In this document: positions 8,171-17,479 of the stretch, in pieces
How the letters are laid out: every line of letters starts with the position of its first letter
Numbering within the stretch: position 1 is the stretch's first letter
The notes under the pieces: generated by a model
Seen by the model: the letters and a program-made list of their open reading frames with translations, nothing else
Told to the model about the DNA's origin: nothing
Database searches by the model: none
From: Desulfobacter curvatus DSM 3379
Lineage (GTDB): Bacteria > Desulfobacterota > Desulfobacteria > Desulfobacterales > Desulfobacteraceae
Direction of reading: 5' to 3'
DNA length: 64,000 nucleotides
NCBI RefSeq assembly: GCF_000373985.1
Contig: NZ_KB893112.1
Coordinates: forward strand, 41,595-105,594
Position numbers and translations under genes: made by a program

Positions 8171-11100
8171 TGTTATCTCGATTTTTTTTGGCTCGGCCTG
8201 TCTTTGCCTGGGTTATCGCCATCATCATTATGACCGTCGGACTGCTGGCGATTTACAACCTGCCCATATCCCAGAACCCGTCCATCGCCCCGCCGTCCAT
8301 CGCTATTGATTCATATTATCCCGGCGCCTCGGCCGAGACCGTTGAAAATACGGTGACCCAGATCATTGAGCAGAAAATGACCGGCTTGGGCGATATGATC
8401 TATTTTTCCGGCACCAGTTCGTCTTCCGGTGCATCCCGCATTGAGCTGACCTTCACTCCGGGGACCGATCCGGATCTTGCCTGGTCCAAGGTGCAAAACA
8501 AGCTGCAGTTGGCCATGGCAAGCCTGCCCGATGTGGTCCAGCGGCAGGGGGTCAAGGTCAGCAAGTCAACCCGTAACTACTTGATGATCGTGGGGCTGAT
8601 CTCCGAGGACGGCAGCATGGACGGCTTGGACCTGCGGGACTACGCCCAGTCCAATCTGGAAAAGGTCTTGTCCCGGGTGCGGGGGGTGGGCGAAGTTGAG
8701 AATTTCGGCACCCAATATGCCATTCGGGTCTGGGTCGATCCCGACAAGCTGACCAATTATCAATTGACCATGGAAGATGTTATCCTGGCACTTCAGGACT
8801 ACAATGTAGAGGTTTCCGCCGGTCAGTTCGGCGGAGCCCCGGCCCGGGAAGGGCAACGAATGAATATCTCCATTGTCGTTCAGCATCTGCTTAAAACCCC
8901 GGATGAGTTCGCCGCCATCCCCATCCGTACCAACACCGATGGGTCGGTGGTCCGCATCAAGGATATCGGCCGCACGGAACTGGGAACCGAACGCTACGAC
9001 GTTGTGGCCAGATACAATGGAAAAGCGTCTGCTGCCATGGCCATCCGCCAGGAGGCCGGCGCCAATGCCCTGGAAACCGCCAATGCCGTTAAAGAGACAC
9101 TCAAGGAGATGGGCCGGTATTTTCCCCACGGCATGAAGGTGATCTATCCTTACGACACCACGCCTTTTACCGTGGTGGCCATTGACGAGGTGGTCAAAAC
9201 CCTGTTCGAGGCCATCTTTCTGGTCTTTATCATTATGTATCTTTTCATGGGTAATATCCGGGCTACCCTCATCCCAACCATTGCGGTGCCGGTGGTGTTG
9301 CTGGGAACCTTTGCGGTTCTGGGATTTTTTGGATTTTCCATCAACATGATGACCATGTTCGCCATGGTGCTATCCATTGGTCTGCTGGTGGACGATGCCA
9401 TTGTGGTCGTGGAAAATGTGGAACGGATCATGGCCGAGGAGGGACTTCCACCAAGGGAGGCCACGGCCAAGTCCATGGACGAGATCACCAGTGCGTTGAT
9501 CGGCATTGGTCTGGTGCTTTCGGCGGTTTTTGGTCCCATGGCCTTTTTCCAGGGGTCCACCGGTGTTCTTTATCGTCAGTTTTCCGTTACCATTATCGCA
9601 TCCATGCTGCTTTCGGTGGTTGTGGCCCTGATCCTGACTCCGGTACTTTGTGCTTCGTTTCTTAAACCGATACCCCACGGCCATCATGCTTCAGACAATG
9701 CGGTCTTCTTCCTGCGTCCTTTTTTCAGGTGGTTCGACAATAGTTTCATCAGGGTCAGGCGCTTTTATGTAGGCATTGTCAGCCGGTCATTTACAAGAAC
9801 ACTGCGCTATCTGGTGATCTACGTTTTGATTGTCGCAACTGTGGGGTTTCTGTTTCAACGGATGACCAGTTCTTATCTCCCGGATGAAGATCAGGGGGTT
9901 CTGTTGGTTCAAGTCACACTTCCGTCGGCTTCAACCGTGGAGCAGACCCGGAGGGTAATGGAAAAAATTGAGGATTATTTTTTGACACATGAAAAAGAGA
10001 GTGCAGCGTCCTTTATGTCGGTGGCCGGCATCAGCTTTTCCGGCCAGGCCCAGAACGTGGGCCTGGGATTCGTCAAACTCAAAGACTGGGAACTGCGCGA
10101 CCGGCCGGACTTGAAGGTTAAGGCGATTATCGGCAGGGCCATGGGGGCTTTGTCACAAATAATTGAAGCCCGGATATTCGTCTTTTCCCCGCCCGCTGTG
10201 GTGGAACTGGGAAATGCCAGCGGATTCGATTTTCAACTGCAGGACCGCGGCGGTCTAGGCCACGAAAAATTGATGGCGGCACGCAACCAGCTCCTCGGCA
10301 TGGCGGCACAGGATGAGCGGTTGACCAGGGTCCGGCCCAATGGAATGGAAGATGTCCCCGAGTACCGGATTGATGTGGACTGGAATAAAGCCGGAGCCAT
10401 GGGGGTTCCCATAACTTCCATCCACAACACGATTTCATCGGCCTTCGGCAGCGCCTATGTCAATGATTTTATCCAGGCCGGGCGGGTCAAACGCGTCTTT
10501 GTGCAGGCAGACGCGCCTTATCGCATGCTGCCTAAGGACTTGGAGAAACTTTATGTGCGTAACAACCAGGGCAAGATGGTCCCCTTCTCATCATTTGCCT
10601 CGGGCCGGTGGACATTTGGATCGCCAAAGCTGGAACGTTACAATGCTTTTCCATCCATCAACATCTGGGGGGACCCTGCGCCGGGGGGCAGTTCCGGTGA
10701 GGCCATGTCGATCATGGAAGAACTGGCTGCCAAGTTGCCCCAGGGAATCGGCTTTGACTGGACCGGCCTGTCCTATCAGGAACGAATAGCAACAGCACAG
10801 GGGCCTATCCTTTATGCTTTTTCTATTTTTGTAATTTTTCTTTGCGTGGCAGCCCTGTATGAAAGCTGGTCAATTCCTTTTGTTAACCTGTTGATGCTGC
10901 CTTTGGGTGTATTCGGTGCGATACTGGCGACATCAATGCGCGGACTGCACAATGATGTTTACTTCCAGATCGGGTTTTTAACCACACTTGGCCTTTCGAC
11001 AAAAAACGCCATTTTGATTATTCAGTTTATCAAGGAGCGTATGGCACACAAAGAAAGCCTCATTGATGCAACGCTTGGCGCCGCCAAAACACGGTTTCGA

Positions 11101-11349
11101 CCGGTTATGATGACCTCTCTGGCATTTTTCTTCGGCGTTCTGCCGCTGGCCATCAGCACCGGTGCCGGTGCCGGGGCAATGAATGCCATTGGCACGGCCG
11201 TTTGCGGCGGCATGCTCTCTGCGACGTTCATTGATCTCATTTTCATTCCCATCTTTTTTGTCTTGGTATCACGATTGTTCAAGAGAAAAGAAAAAGAACC
11301 CGTTTCCGAACGGAATATGGATACTACCGCGTCCGAGGAGGTTCGTTGA
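8170..11349 (+). CDS. RND multidrug efflux pump, HAE1 (AcrB/MexB) type
   Basis: 1059 residues from the ATG at 8170, which overlaps the adaptor stop by one base; the start MLSRFFLARPVFAWV matches the AcrB N-terminus. Twelve membrane segments and two large periplasmic loops are visible. The proton-relay pair DD lies in GLLVDDAIVVVEN (TM4) and the relay Lys in GLSTKNAILIIQF (TM10). The length is close to AcrB (1049). It exports hydrophobic compounds by proton antiport; the substrate cannot be read from sequence. Confidence 0.95.
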   Translation: MLSRFFLARPVFAWVIAIIIMTVGLLAIYNLPISQNPSIAPPSIAIDSYYPGASAETVENTVTQIIEQKMTGLGDMIYFSGTSSSSGASRIELTFTPGTDPDLAWSKVQNKLQLAMASLPDVVQRQGVKVSKSTRNYLMIVGLISEDGSMDGLDLRDYAQSNLEKVLSRVRGVGEVENFGTQYAIRVWVDPDKLTNYQLTMEDVILALQDYNVEVSAGQFGGAPAREGQRMNISIVVQHLLKTPDEFAAIPIRTNTDGSVVRIKDIGRTELGTERYDVVARYNGKASAAMAIRQEAGANALETANAVKETLKEMGRYFPHGMKVIYPYDTTPFTVVAIDEVVKTLFEAIFLVFIIMYLFMGNIRATLIPTIAVPVVLLGTFAVLGFFGFSINMMTMFAMVLSIGLLVDDAIVVVENVERIMAEEGLPPREATAKSMDEITSALIGIGLVLSAVFGPMAFFQGSTGVLYRQFSVTIIASMLLSVVVALILTPVLCASFLKPIPHGHHASDNAVFFLRPFFRWFDNSFIRVRRFYVGIVSRSFTRTLRYLVIYVLIVATVGFLFQRMTSSYLPDEDQGVLLVQVTLPSASTVEQTRRVMEKIEDYFLTHEKESAASFMSVAGISFSGQAQNVGLGFVKLKDWELRDRPDLKVKAIIGRAMGALSQIIEARIFVFSPPAVVELGNASGFDFQLQDRGGLGHEKLMAARNQLLGMAAQDERLTRVRPNGMEDVPEYRIDVDWNKAGAMGVPITSIHNTISSAFGSAYVNDFIQAGRVKRVFVQADAPYRMLPKDLEKLYVRNNQGKMVPFSSFASGRWTFGSPKLERYNAFPSINIWGDPAPGGSSGEAMSIMEELAAKLPQGIGFDWTGLSYQERIATAQGPILYAFSIFVIFLCVAALYESWSIPFVNLLMLPLGVFGAILATSMRGLHNDVYFQIGFLTTLGLSTKNAILIIQFIKERMAHKESLIDATLGAAKTRFRPVMMTSLAFFFGVLPLAISTGAGAGAMNAIGTAVCGGMLSATFIDLIFIPIFFVLVSRLFKRKEKEPVSERNMDTTASEEVR

Positions 11350-11350
11350 G

Positions 11351-12778
11351 ATGATAAGAAACATACTGGTAATTATGGGTGTCTTTGTTTGCTTAGGTGG
11401 TTGTTCCCTGGCACCCAAATACCAACAACCCGGGATACCCATTTCAGAGACCTGGCCCCAGGGCGAAGCTTACGAGAACACCCAAGCCGTATCCGGAATA
11501 CCGACAGCCCAGGAGTTGAACTGGCAAGACTTTTTTACCGACCAGAAGCTCAAAAAAATTATTGAAACGGCTTTGGACAATAACCGTGATCTGAGAATCG
11601 CCGTTTTAAACGTGGAAAAGGCGCGTGCGCAGTATGGTGTCCGACGGGCTGAGCTGTTTCCTGCGGTTGATGCCTCCGGCGCATGGACCAAGCAGCGCCG
11701 GTCAAAAGACCTTATTGATCCTGAGGAATCCAGGACCGTGGAGCAGTATAGTGCTGATCTGGGAATTGCCTCCTGGGAGATCGATTTTTTCGGACGGATC
11801 CGGAGCCTTAAAGATCAGGCACTGGAAGAATATATGGCCACAGAGCAGGCCTGCCGCAGTGCACAGATTGCACTGATATCCGAGGTTGCCAGGGCCTATC
11901 TGACACTTGCGGCAGACAAGGAGAGTCTTAATCTGGCCCGGTTTACGTTTAAGAGTCAGCAGGATTCTTATAATCTCATTCTGGGAAACTATCAGATAGG
12001 GCTGGCGACCAGGATTGACCTGCGCCGTGCGCAGACCCAGGCAGATGTCGCACAAAGGGATGTGCAGCGCTACATACAACTTGCGGCCCAGGACCGGAAT
12101 GCATTAAACCTTTTGGCCGGAACACAAGTCCCAGACGCGATGTTGCCGGTTGACCTGGGCAGTGTTCCCCCCGTTAGTGAGATCAGTGCCGGCCTATCCT
12201 CCCGGGTGCTTTTGAACCGGCCGGATATTGTTGCCGCCGAACACCGGCTTAAAGGGGCATATGCGTTTATCGGTGCCGCACGGGCAGCCTTTTTCCCCCG
12301 TATCTCCCTGACCGCTTCCATGGGAACGGCAAGTGATGAGCTATCCGGGCTGTTTGGTGCCGGATCTGGTACCTGGAACTTTGCACCCCGGATCGCCATG
12401 CCGATTTTCGACCCCCGTATCTGGGCAGCGCTGCGGGTCAGTAAGGCAGACCGGAAAATCATCCTGGCCGAATATGAGAAAACCATCCAGACAGCCTTCA
12501 GAGAGACAGCCGACGCGCTTGCCGTTCAGGGAACCATAGACCGGCAGGTTGCGGCACAGGAATCCATTGTTGACGCGACAACAGAGACGTACAGCCTCTC
12601 AAATGAACGATACAATCTGGGGATAGACGGTTATCTCAGCGTGCTGGATGCGCATCGGTCGCTCTACGCACAGCAGCAGACCCTGATATCCCTCCAATTG
12701 GCAAAGACGGCAAACCAGATAACGCTTTATGCGGTATTGGGCGGAGGTGGCAGACCCTTTCAGTCCACCAAGTTATAA
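11351..12778 (+). CDS. Efflux outer-membrane lipoprotein, NodT/OprM (TolC-like) family
   Basis: 475 residues from the ATG at 11351, with AGGAGG ten bases upstream inside the end of the pump gene. The open frame extends further upstream but only by overlapping the pump. The lipoprotein signal ends in LGGC (Cys18) followed by SLAPKYQQP, the classic NodT/OprM start. Two outer-membrane efflux repeats follow (about 60-250 and 270-465). It completes a tripartite pump with the two preceding genes. Its last six bases overlap the end of the convergent molybdopterin enzyme remnant. Confidence 0.93.
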   Translation: MIRNILVIMGVFVCLGGCSLAPKYQQPGIPISETWPQGEAYENTQAVSGIPTAQELNWQDFFTDQKLKKIIETALDNNRDLRIAVLNVEKARAQYGVRRAELFPAVDASGAWTKQRRSKDLIDPEESRTVEQYSADLGIASWEIDFFGRIRSLKDQALEEYMATEQACRSAQIALISEVARAYLTLAADKESLNLARFTFKSQQDSYNLILGNYQIGLATRIDLRRAQTQADVAQRDVQRYIQLAAQDRNALNLLAGTQVPDAMLPVDLGSVPPVSEISAGLSSRVLLNRPDIVAAEHRLKGAYAFIGAARAAFFPRISLTASMGTASDELSGLFGAGSGTWNFAPRIAMPIFDPRIWAALRVSKADRKIILAEYEKTIQTAFRETADALAVQGTIDRQVAAQESIVDATTETYSLSNERYNLGIDGYLSVLDAHRSLYAQQQTLISLQLAKTANQITLYAVLGGGGRPFQSTKL

Positions 12779-13298
12779 TGCCTCCTTCTCAATACGGCAC
12801 AACAATGCCGAGTGGGGCCAGCTTCCGGTTTCCGGGCTGCAGACCTCGGGGGCGTCCGGGCACAGCACATTGGCACTGGATTCAAACACCTTAAAAAGGT
12901 TAGGCAGTTTTTCTTCGCTCTCTGGAAACCACCACCCGTGCTCCACGTCCGCCATGTCTTCCCGGATGGTATCCGAAATATGGACCCGCTGGCGTATTTT
13001 CCCCAAAGGGCTGGATATGACCGCCCAGTCACCTTCTGCAAGACCTAAACCAGATGCGGTTGACGGATGGATGGTTACCAGGGGATCCGGGTGTCTTTTG
13101 CGGGCCTTTTCGATCTGCCGGTGTTCCGTGTGATACATGGGCATGAACCGGCTGCCTGTAATCAGGTTTAACGGGTATTTTGGGGCCAAAGGCTTTTTCA
13201 GGTTTCGTATCGGCGTAATAAACACCAAACGGCTCTTCATCCAAACCCAGATGGTTCAGGAAAACGTCTGTCTCTTTGATAATTGATTGTAAATCCAT
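12773..13298 (-). pseudogene. Deletion-fused remnant: DUF169 gene start joined to a molybdopterin oxidoreductase end
   Basis: The first about 36 codons from the ATG at 13298 (AAAGGA seven bases upstream) read as the start of a DUF169 protein (MDLQSIIKETDVFLNHLGL, then EEPFGVYYADTKPEKAF). Near 13180-13195 that frame loses similarity, and a different frame picks up the C-terminal molybdopterin-dinucleotide-binding domain of a formate dehydrogenase/DMSO reductase family enzyme (LITGSRFMPMYHTEHRQ, HPSTASGLGLAEGDWAVI). The catalytic domain of that enzyme and the bulk of DUF169 are missing. The simplest reading is one internal deletion joining two neighbouring genes out of frame. The 469-base open frame that remains on the enzyme side is not a complete protein. 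Confidence 0.8.
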
Positions 13299-13312
13299 TG
13301 TAACGTCCTTTT

Positions 13313-13326
13313 GTTGTGTATACAAC
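13313..13326. promoter_or_regulatory. Candidate MarR operator, copy 1 (between marR and the DUF169 start)
   Basis: GTTGTGTATACAAC, a near-perfect 14-base palindrome 15 bases upstream of the DUF169 ATG. The same 14-mer in reverse orientation lies upstream of marR at 13801-13814. Two identical sites flanking a marR gene are the usual sign of autoregulated control. Confidence 0.65.
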
Positions 13327-13345
13327 TATAAAATCCTTTTTTTGT

Positions 13346-13795
13346 CTATCTGCCCATGCCATTCAGGTTTTCAATGATCCGTGAAAGGAGTGACCGGCAG
13401 GCAGATTGCTCTTCCCGGGTCATGCCGCGCTGGGCGTCTGCTATGACCTCCCGGGCAATGACCGCGCAGCGTTCTGCCGTTTCCAGGACCCTGGGGGTGG
13501 GAGTCACCAGTTTCTGCCGGCTGTCTTTGGGGTCCCGGGTCCGGTTAATCCAGCCCCGGCGTTCAAGCCCGTTCAACAGTCGGCTCGCACTGGATTTCTC
13601 AAGGAACAACTGCGCGCCAATCTGCCCCTGGGTTTGGGCATCACCATTGAGCAGCAGGAGAATGGCGCCCCATTGTTCCGCCGTCATATTGATACCCGCT
13701 GCCTTGAAGCGTGCGGCAAGCGTGTGGCTTAACTGTCTGTTGGCCAGCCCGGTCAAATATCCTAAAGATATTTTATGATCATATGAAAATACCAT
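13346..13795 (-). CDS. MarR family transcriptional regulator
   Basis: 149 residues from the ATG at 13795; a longer frame begins at a TTG inside the operator and is less likely. Winged helix-turn-helix: MTAEQWGAILLLL, then TQGQIGAQLFLEKSSASRLL (recognition helix) and the wing RDPKDSRQKLV. It probably represses itself and the downstream operon, now reduced to a remnant, through the repeated site GTTGTATACACAAC. No good ribosome site precedes the start. With its target operon broken, the gene may be drifting or may control something elsewhere. Confidence 0.88.
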   Translation of the reverse strand: MVFSYDHKISLGYLTGLANRQLSHTLAARFKAAGINMTAEQWGAILLLLNGDAQTQGQIGAQLFLEKSSASRLLNGLERRGWINRTRDPKDSRQKLVTPTPRVLETAERCAVIAREVIADAQRGMTREEQSACRSLLSRIIENLNGMGR

Positions 13796-13800
13796 ATTTG

Positions 13801-13814
13801 GTTGTATACACAAC
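13801..13814. promoter_or_regulatory. Candidate MarR operator, copy 2 (upstream of marR)
   Basis: GTTGTATACACAAC lies five bases upstream of the marR ATG (reading on the minus strand) and is the exact reverse complement of the site at 13313-13326. At this position it would overlap the marR leader or promoter. Confidence 0.65.
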
Positions 13815-13930
13815 TATTTGTTTTATGTCAAATGATTTGTATAGGTTACACAGATTTTTTTATGAAAAAATGAGGTCGATATCGTCGCATCTTTTCTCTT
13901 GGTTCCTGAATAGCCTGTGATTTTTTCCGG

Positions 13931-16900
13931 TTAATTTGTCTGTATATAGGTTTGAAATATTTTTTCATGGGAAATATATTTTTCCCGGTCAGGATCCTGG
14001 AGATAGGACCTGATGGCGTTGACCCGTTTGAGAATTTCGTCTTCGGCCCGTTTTCTCATATTTTTTTTGACCTGGGCAATCTCTTCTTCCAGATTAGCCG
14101 TGTGCTCAGCATCATAGTATTGTTCCGTCTTGTATTTTATCCTTTTTTCAATTAACTCTTCGCGCATCTTATTATGGGCCTCATCCAGGAACAGGACCTC
14201 GGGCATAAGGTCGGCAAAATGGGTGACGGCAATAATATCCTTGTCTCGCTGCCAGTAGCCGATAAGAAATTCAGGCTCAAGATCCTCGTAGTTCTGCAGC
14301 GGCATGTACATCCGCCGAAGATAGAGCAGCACTTTTTCCGTTTTTTTTCGGTGCCCGCCGATGATCACCGAACCGCCGATCTGGTCCTTTTTGACCCCTT
14401 TGGTCCAAGGAGCGCCGGTGATGCCGAAGTCAATGCAAAGGGGGATCTGAAGCAAGACCGACAGGGTGTTCAGTGCCAGGGCATACCCTGCGGAAGGGCC
14501 GCCGACGTTGTAGGATGCGGACAATAGTTGGTGGTGGATGGAATACCGTTGGAGAAAATCCCCAAACAACCAGGGGATGCTGATATCCGGGCTCAGGCTC
14601 TGGATATAGTTTTTCACCATGGTCAGGGCCTCCTGGGCCGACTGATTGGTCATTTTTACGGCCATATCCATCTGGGCGGTCTCGGCCGAAGGCGTGGCCA
14701 CGGCGCCGGTTACGATGATTGGCGTGTTTTCTACCCTGCCGGTCAGGCTGGTGGCAATGGGCAACAGCATTCCGGTCATGTCATTGGCGCCCACACCAAT
14801 AATGAAGCCGACTTGGGGTTCCTGGCTTAGCTCGGTCTCTAAAAATTCGTTGAGCTGGATGGTTCCTTTGCGCACCGGGCTTTGGGAAATCTCCCTTCTG
14901 GCGGATTCCAGGTGGGCGACAACAATGGGATAATCCTGTTCCCGGGTGATATGCTCCACATTTTCCAGGATCTTGTCGTAATGCTCCACAAAATTTTTCA
15001 GGTCGGTTTTGATTTTGGATTTGATCAGGGGAGGGGCTTTAAGGGCATCAAGAATCCCCAGGACGGTTTTAAAATTAAGTTTGACAAAGTTATATTTTTC
15101 ATCCCGGGTTGAGGACTTGAGATCCCGAAGTTTGAGCAAAACTTTAAACTCCGTGCTGCAAAGGGCAATGGCCTTTTCCGTAAACGATGTGTAGTCCGCC
15201 GGGGTGTTACAAATCCCCTGGGCTGTCTCTATGATTTTTTCCACTTTGAATTGGCGTGGGTGGGGAACGTTTTCAAACTGCTTTTTGATGATTTCAAACA
15301 CATCCTTTTGCCGCATGTGCCCTGATATATCAAGCGTTTTCAATCTTTTGGACCGGATCAGGGCAGGGTCCAGGATGTCCAGACGGTTGGTGGTTAAGAC
15401 GGTAAATACCTTATTCAAAGGAATTTCACCGTCAATGATATTTAAAAATTTGTTGGTCAGGGCGTCCGAAGGATGACCTCCGGTACCGCTTCGTCTTGGA
15501 GCAAGCGCATCTCCCTCGTCAAAAAATATCACTGTGGGGGCGATCATTTTTGCAATATCATACACTTTTTCAAGGTTGGATACGGCCCCGTGCACAGGGC
15601 TTGACGGGTCCTGGAGCGCTGAAGGGCTTGTTGCAATATCATGGACCTTGCGATTGGAGGAAAGCCAGGTCCTGACCAGATAGGTTTTGCCCGATCCCGG
15701 CGGGCCTGTCAGGACCACGCCCTTGTCTTCGCTGACCCCGTAATGAAAACAGTTATTGGCCATCTCAGAGAATTTGTCCTTGATATCGCCCACATACTTT
15801 TCCCAGTTCAGATTCCGGTCCATCTTGTCAACCACCTTATCGTAAAGTTCCCCATACACATTTTTGGCCACCAGCTGGAAGGCCTTTCGGATCAAGACGG
15901 CATCATCTAAAAATTCCAGGACAAAATCCCCCTGTATGGAGGTGATTGATTCAATGAGCTTTCTAACGTAGGCCGGGGTGATTTTCAGGCTTCTCTCCTT
16001 GAAAATGGCATAGATTTTATCTGCGGCAGCATCCAGTTGTTTCGAGTCCGGCTTAAACTTGGTGGGGATCTGGTAGCGCCGGATCTCAAGGGTGATGATT
16101 TTTTTTAAGTTTTCCCGGTTCATCCAGTATTTTGAAATGTCGATGATCACGCCTTTTTCAATAAATCTGCGGTAAATGGCAGCATCAAACCGGTGGGCCT
16201 GGTCAGTGGTGGCAATAATAAAGCAGTCCCGTCTTCCGTCAATGATTTCATCCAGGACAATGTTGGAGGTGTCAATCAGGGTCCTTTGCTGTTTTTCTAC
16301 GCCATCACTTCCGGATCCGGACCCGGATTTTCCAAAGGCCGAATGGGCCTCTTCAATGTGCCGGATTGACGTGACCTTGGGGTGGCCCATGGCCCGCTTA
16401 AAATAATTGCCAGGTTCTCCTGACAGGGCGGTTTGGTAATCATTGGGCGTGATAACGGACATGTCCACTAAAATGCCTAAATCCTCAAAATCCGTCAGGT
16501 TATGCATAATCCGTTTTCTGAAAATCCGTTTGAGAATGGGGATTTTTGCCAGACGCAGGTAAAAGTCGGTTTTTTTCTTTTTTGCAATCTGCATGGCAAA
16601 TTCAGGGTCCACATCCTCAAGGTGGGTGAACAGGCTGTATCCCCCTAAAATTTCGTCCCTTTTTTTTCGCCAGTCCACTGTGGGAATCACTTCGTTTCTA
16701 AATACCACTTTTTCAAGGGCTTCTCTTGCCGTAGCGCTTTTTCCCGAACCTGAAGTCCCTTCAATGAGCATGATGGGGGCTTTGGGAACATCGGGATCTT
16801 CCAGGTGTTCCTTTCTGATATGAACCCTGTATATCTTTTCAAAGATCTGTTCTAATTCCACAGGGACATGGAGGTCGGTCAGTTCTCTGTCCAAAACCGC

Positions 16901-17248
16901 GATAAGGTAATGGTATTCTGCCTTTGTCAGTTCTTTTTCAATAATCCTGTTCCAGGAGGCGGCAGGGTTGGTTTCCCCTGAATATAAAAATCGTTTTTTC
17001 CAGTCCGTGAGAATCTGGGGGTTATTGAGGACATTCATCCGCTTTTGTTTTTTTTTCATGAAAAAAATTAAAAAGAAAAGATTTTTCAGCAAAGAGTGCA
17101 GGGGGTTGGGCGGCCTGTACTGGTTGAGCCTTGACCTGACAAAGGCCTTGGTGTCATAAGTCCAGGTTTTCACCATGGATTCAATTTTATTAATGGCCTC
17201 TTCGGGCAGGGCAATATATTTTTTTTCCTTGGTATGTCGTTTGGCCAT
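13931..17248 (-). CDS. Double-AAA+ ATP-dependent protease with Lon-type catalytic domain
   Basis: 1105 residues from the ATG at 17248 (GAGGA eight bases upstream; an ATG six codons earlier has no such site). Order: a short basic/helical N-terminus with a hydrophobic patch (LLKNLFFLIFFM, about 54-65), a first AAA module with Walker A GTSGSGKS (164-171) and an acidic HIEEAH box, a second AAA module with Walker A GPPGSGKT (515-522) and Walker B VIFFDEGDA (573-581), then a Lon-like domain with catalytic Ser in VGGPSAG (about 919) and the partner Lys in IGGHRKK (968/969). This is not standard Lon: it has two ATPase modules and no LAN domain. An SPFH membrane protein is encoded just upstream, suggesting a membrane-linked protease. 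Substrates are unknown. Confidence 0.8.
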   Translation of the reverse strand: MAKRHTKEKKYIALPEEAINKIESMVKTWTYDTKAFVRSRLNQYRPPNPLHSLLKNLFFLIFFMKKKQKRMNVLNNPQILTDWKKRFLYSGETNPAASWNRIIEKELTKAEYHYLIAVLDRELTDLHVPVELEQIFEKIYRVHIRKEHLEDPDVPKAPIMLIEGTSGSGKSATAREALEKVVFRNEVIPTVDWRKKRDEILGGYSLFTHLEDVDPEFAMQIAKKKKTDFYLRLAKIPILKRIFRKRIMHNLTDFEDLGILVDMSVITPNDYQTALSGEPGNYFKRAMGHPKVTSIRHIEEAHSAFGKSGSGSGSDGVEKQQRTLIDTSNIVLDEIIDGRRDCFIIATTDQAHRFDAAIYRRFIEKGVIIDISKYWMNRENLKKIITLEIRRYQIPTKFKPDSKQLDAAADKIYAIFKERSLKITPAYVRKLIESITSIQGDFVLEFLDDAVLIRKAFQLVAKNVYGELYDKVVDKMDRNLNWEKYVGDIKDKFSEMANNCFHYGVSEDKGVVLTGPPGSGKTYLVRTWLSSNRKVHDIATSPSALQDPSSPVHGAVSNLEKVYDIAKMIAPTVIFFDEGDALAPRRSGTGGHPSDALTNKFLNIIDGEIPLNKVFTVLTTNRLDILDPALIRSKRLKTLDISGHMRQKDVFEIIKKQFENVPHPRQFKVEKIIETAQGICNTPADYTSFTEKAIALCSTEFKVLLKLRDLKSSTRDEKYNFVKLNFKTVLGILDALKAPPLIKSKIKTDLKNFVEHYDKILENVEHITREQDYPIVVAHLESARREISQSPVRKGTIQLNEFLETELSQEPQVGFIIGVGANDMTGMLLPIATSLTGRVENTPIIVTGAVATPSAETAQMDMAVKMTNQSAQEALTMVKNYIQSLSPDISIPWLFGDFLQRYSIHHQLLSASYNVGGPSAGYALALNTLSVLLQIPLCIDFGITGAPWTKGVKKDQIGGSVIIGGHRKKTEKVLLYLRRMYMPLQNYEDLEPEFLIGYWQRDKDIIAVTHFADLMPEVLFLDEAHNKMREELIEKRIKYKTEQYYDAEHTANLEEEIAQVKKNMRKRAEDEILKRVNAIRSYLQDPDREKYISHEKIFQTYIQTN

Positions 17249-17375
17249 TTGTTCATCCTCACGCATGGGTTAGGTGGTTATATGAAACTAGAGACAAGAT
17301 ACAAGAAACAAGAGGGGCGAAGCGCTTGCGGCGCTCATTTTAGCCCTGCATTGTTTGGGCCTTTAATTTCATTAT

Positions 17376-17427
17376 GTGTTGTGGGCTGAGCCTGGAAGTT
17401 GATAGACCAGGTCTTCCCATGGCTGTT
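17376..17427 (+). repeat. Intergenic hairpin repeat, copy A
   Basis: Left arm GTGGGCTGAGCCTGG, right arm CCAGGTCTTCCCATGGCTGT; one of eight related copies in the window. It lies between the SPFH and protease genes, both on the minus strand. Confidence 0.75.
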
Positions 17428-17479
17428 CTTTGGGAACGTCCGGGACGATTCTTTGGTTTCCCTTTTGCAAGGTATCGGT

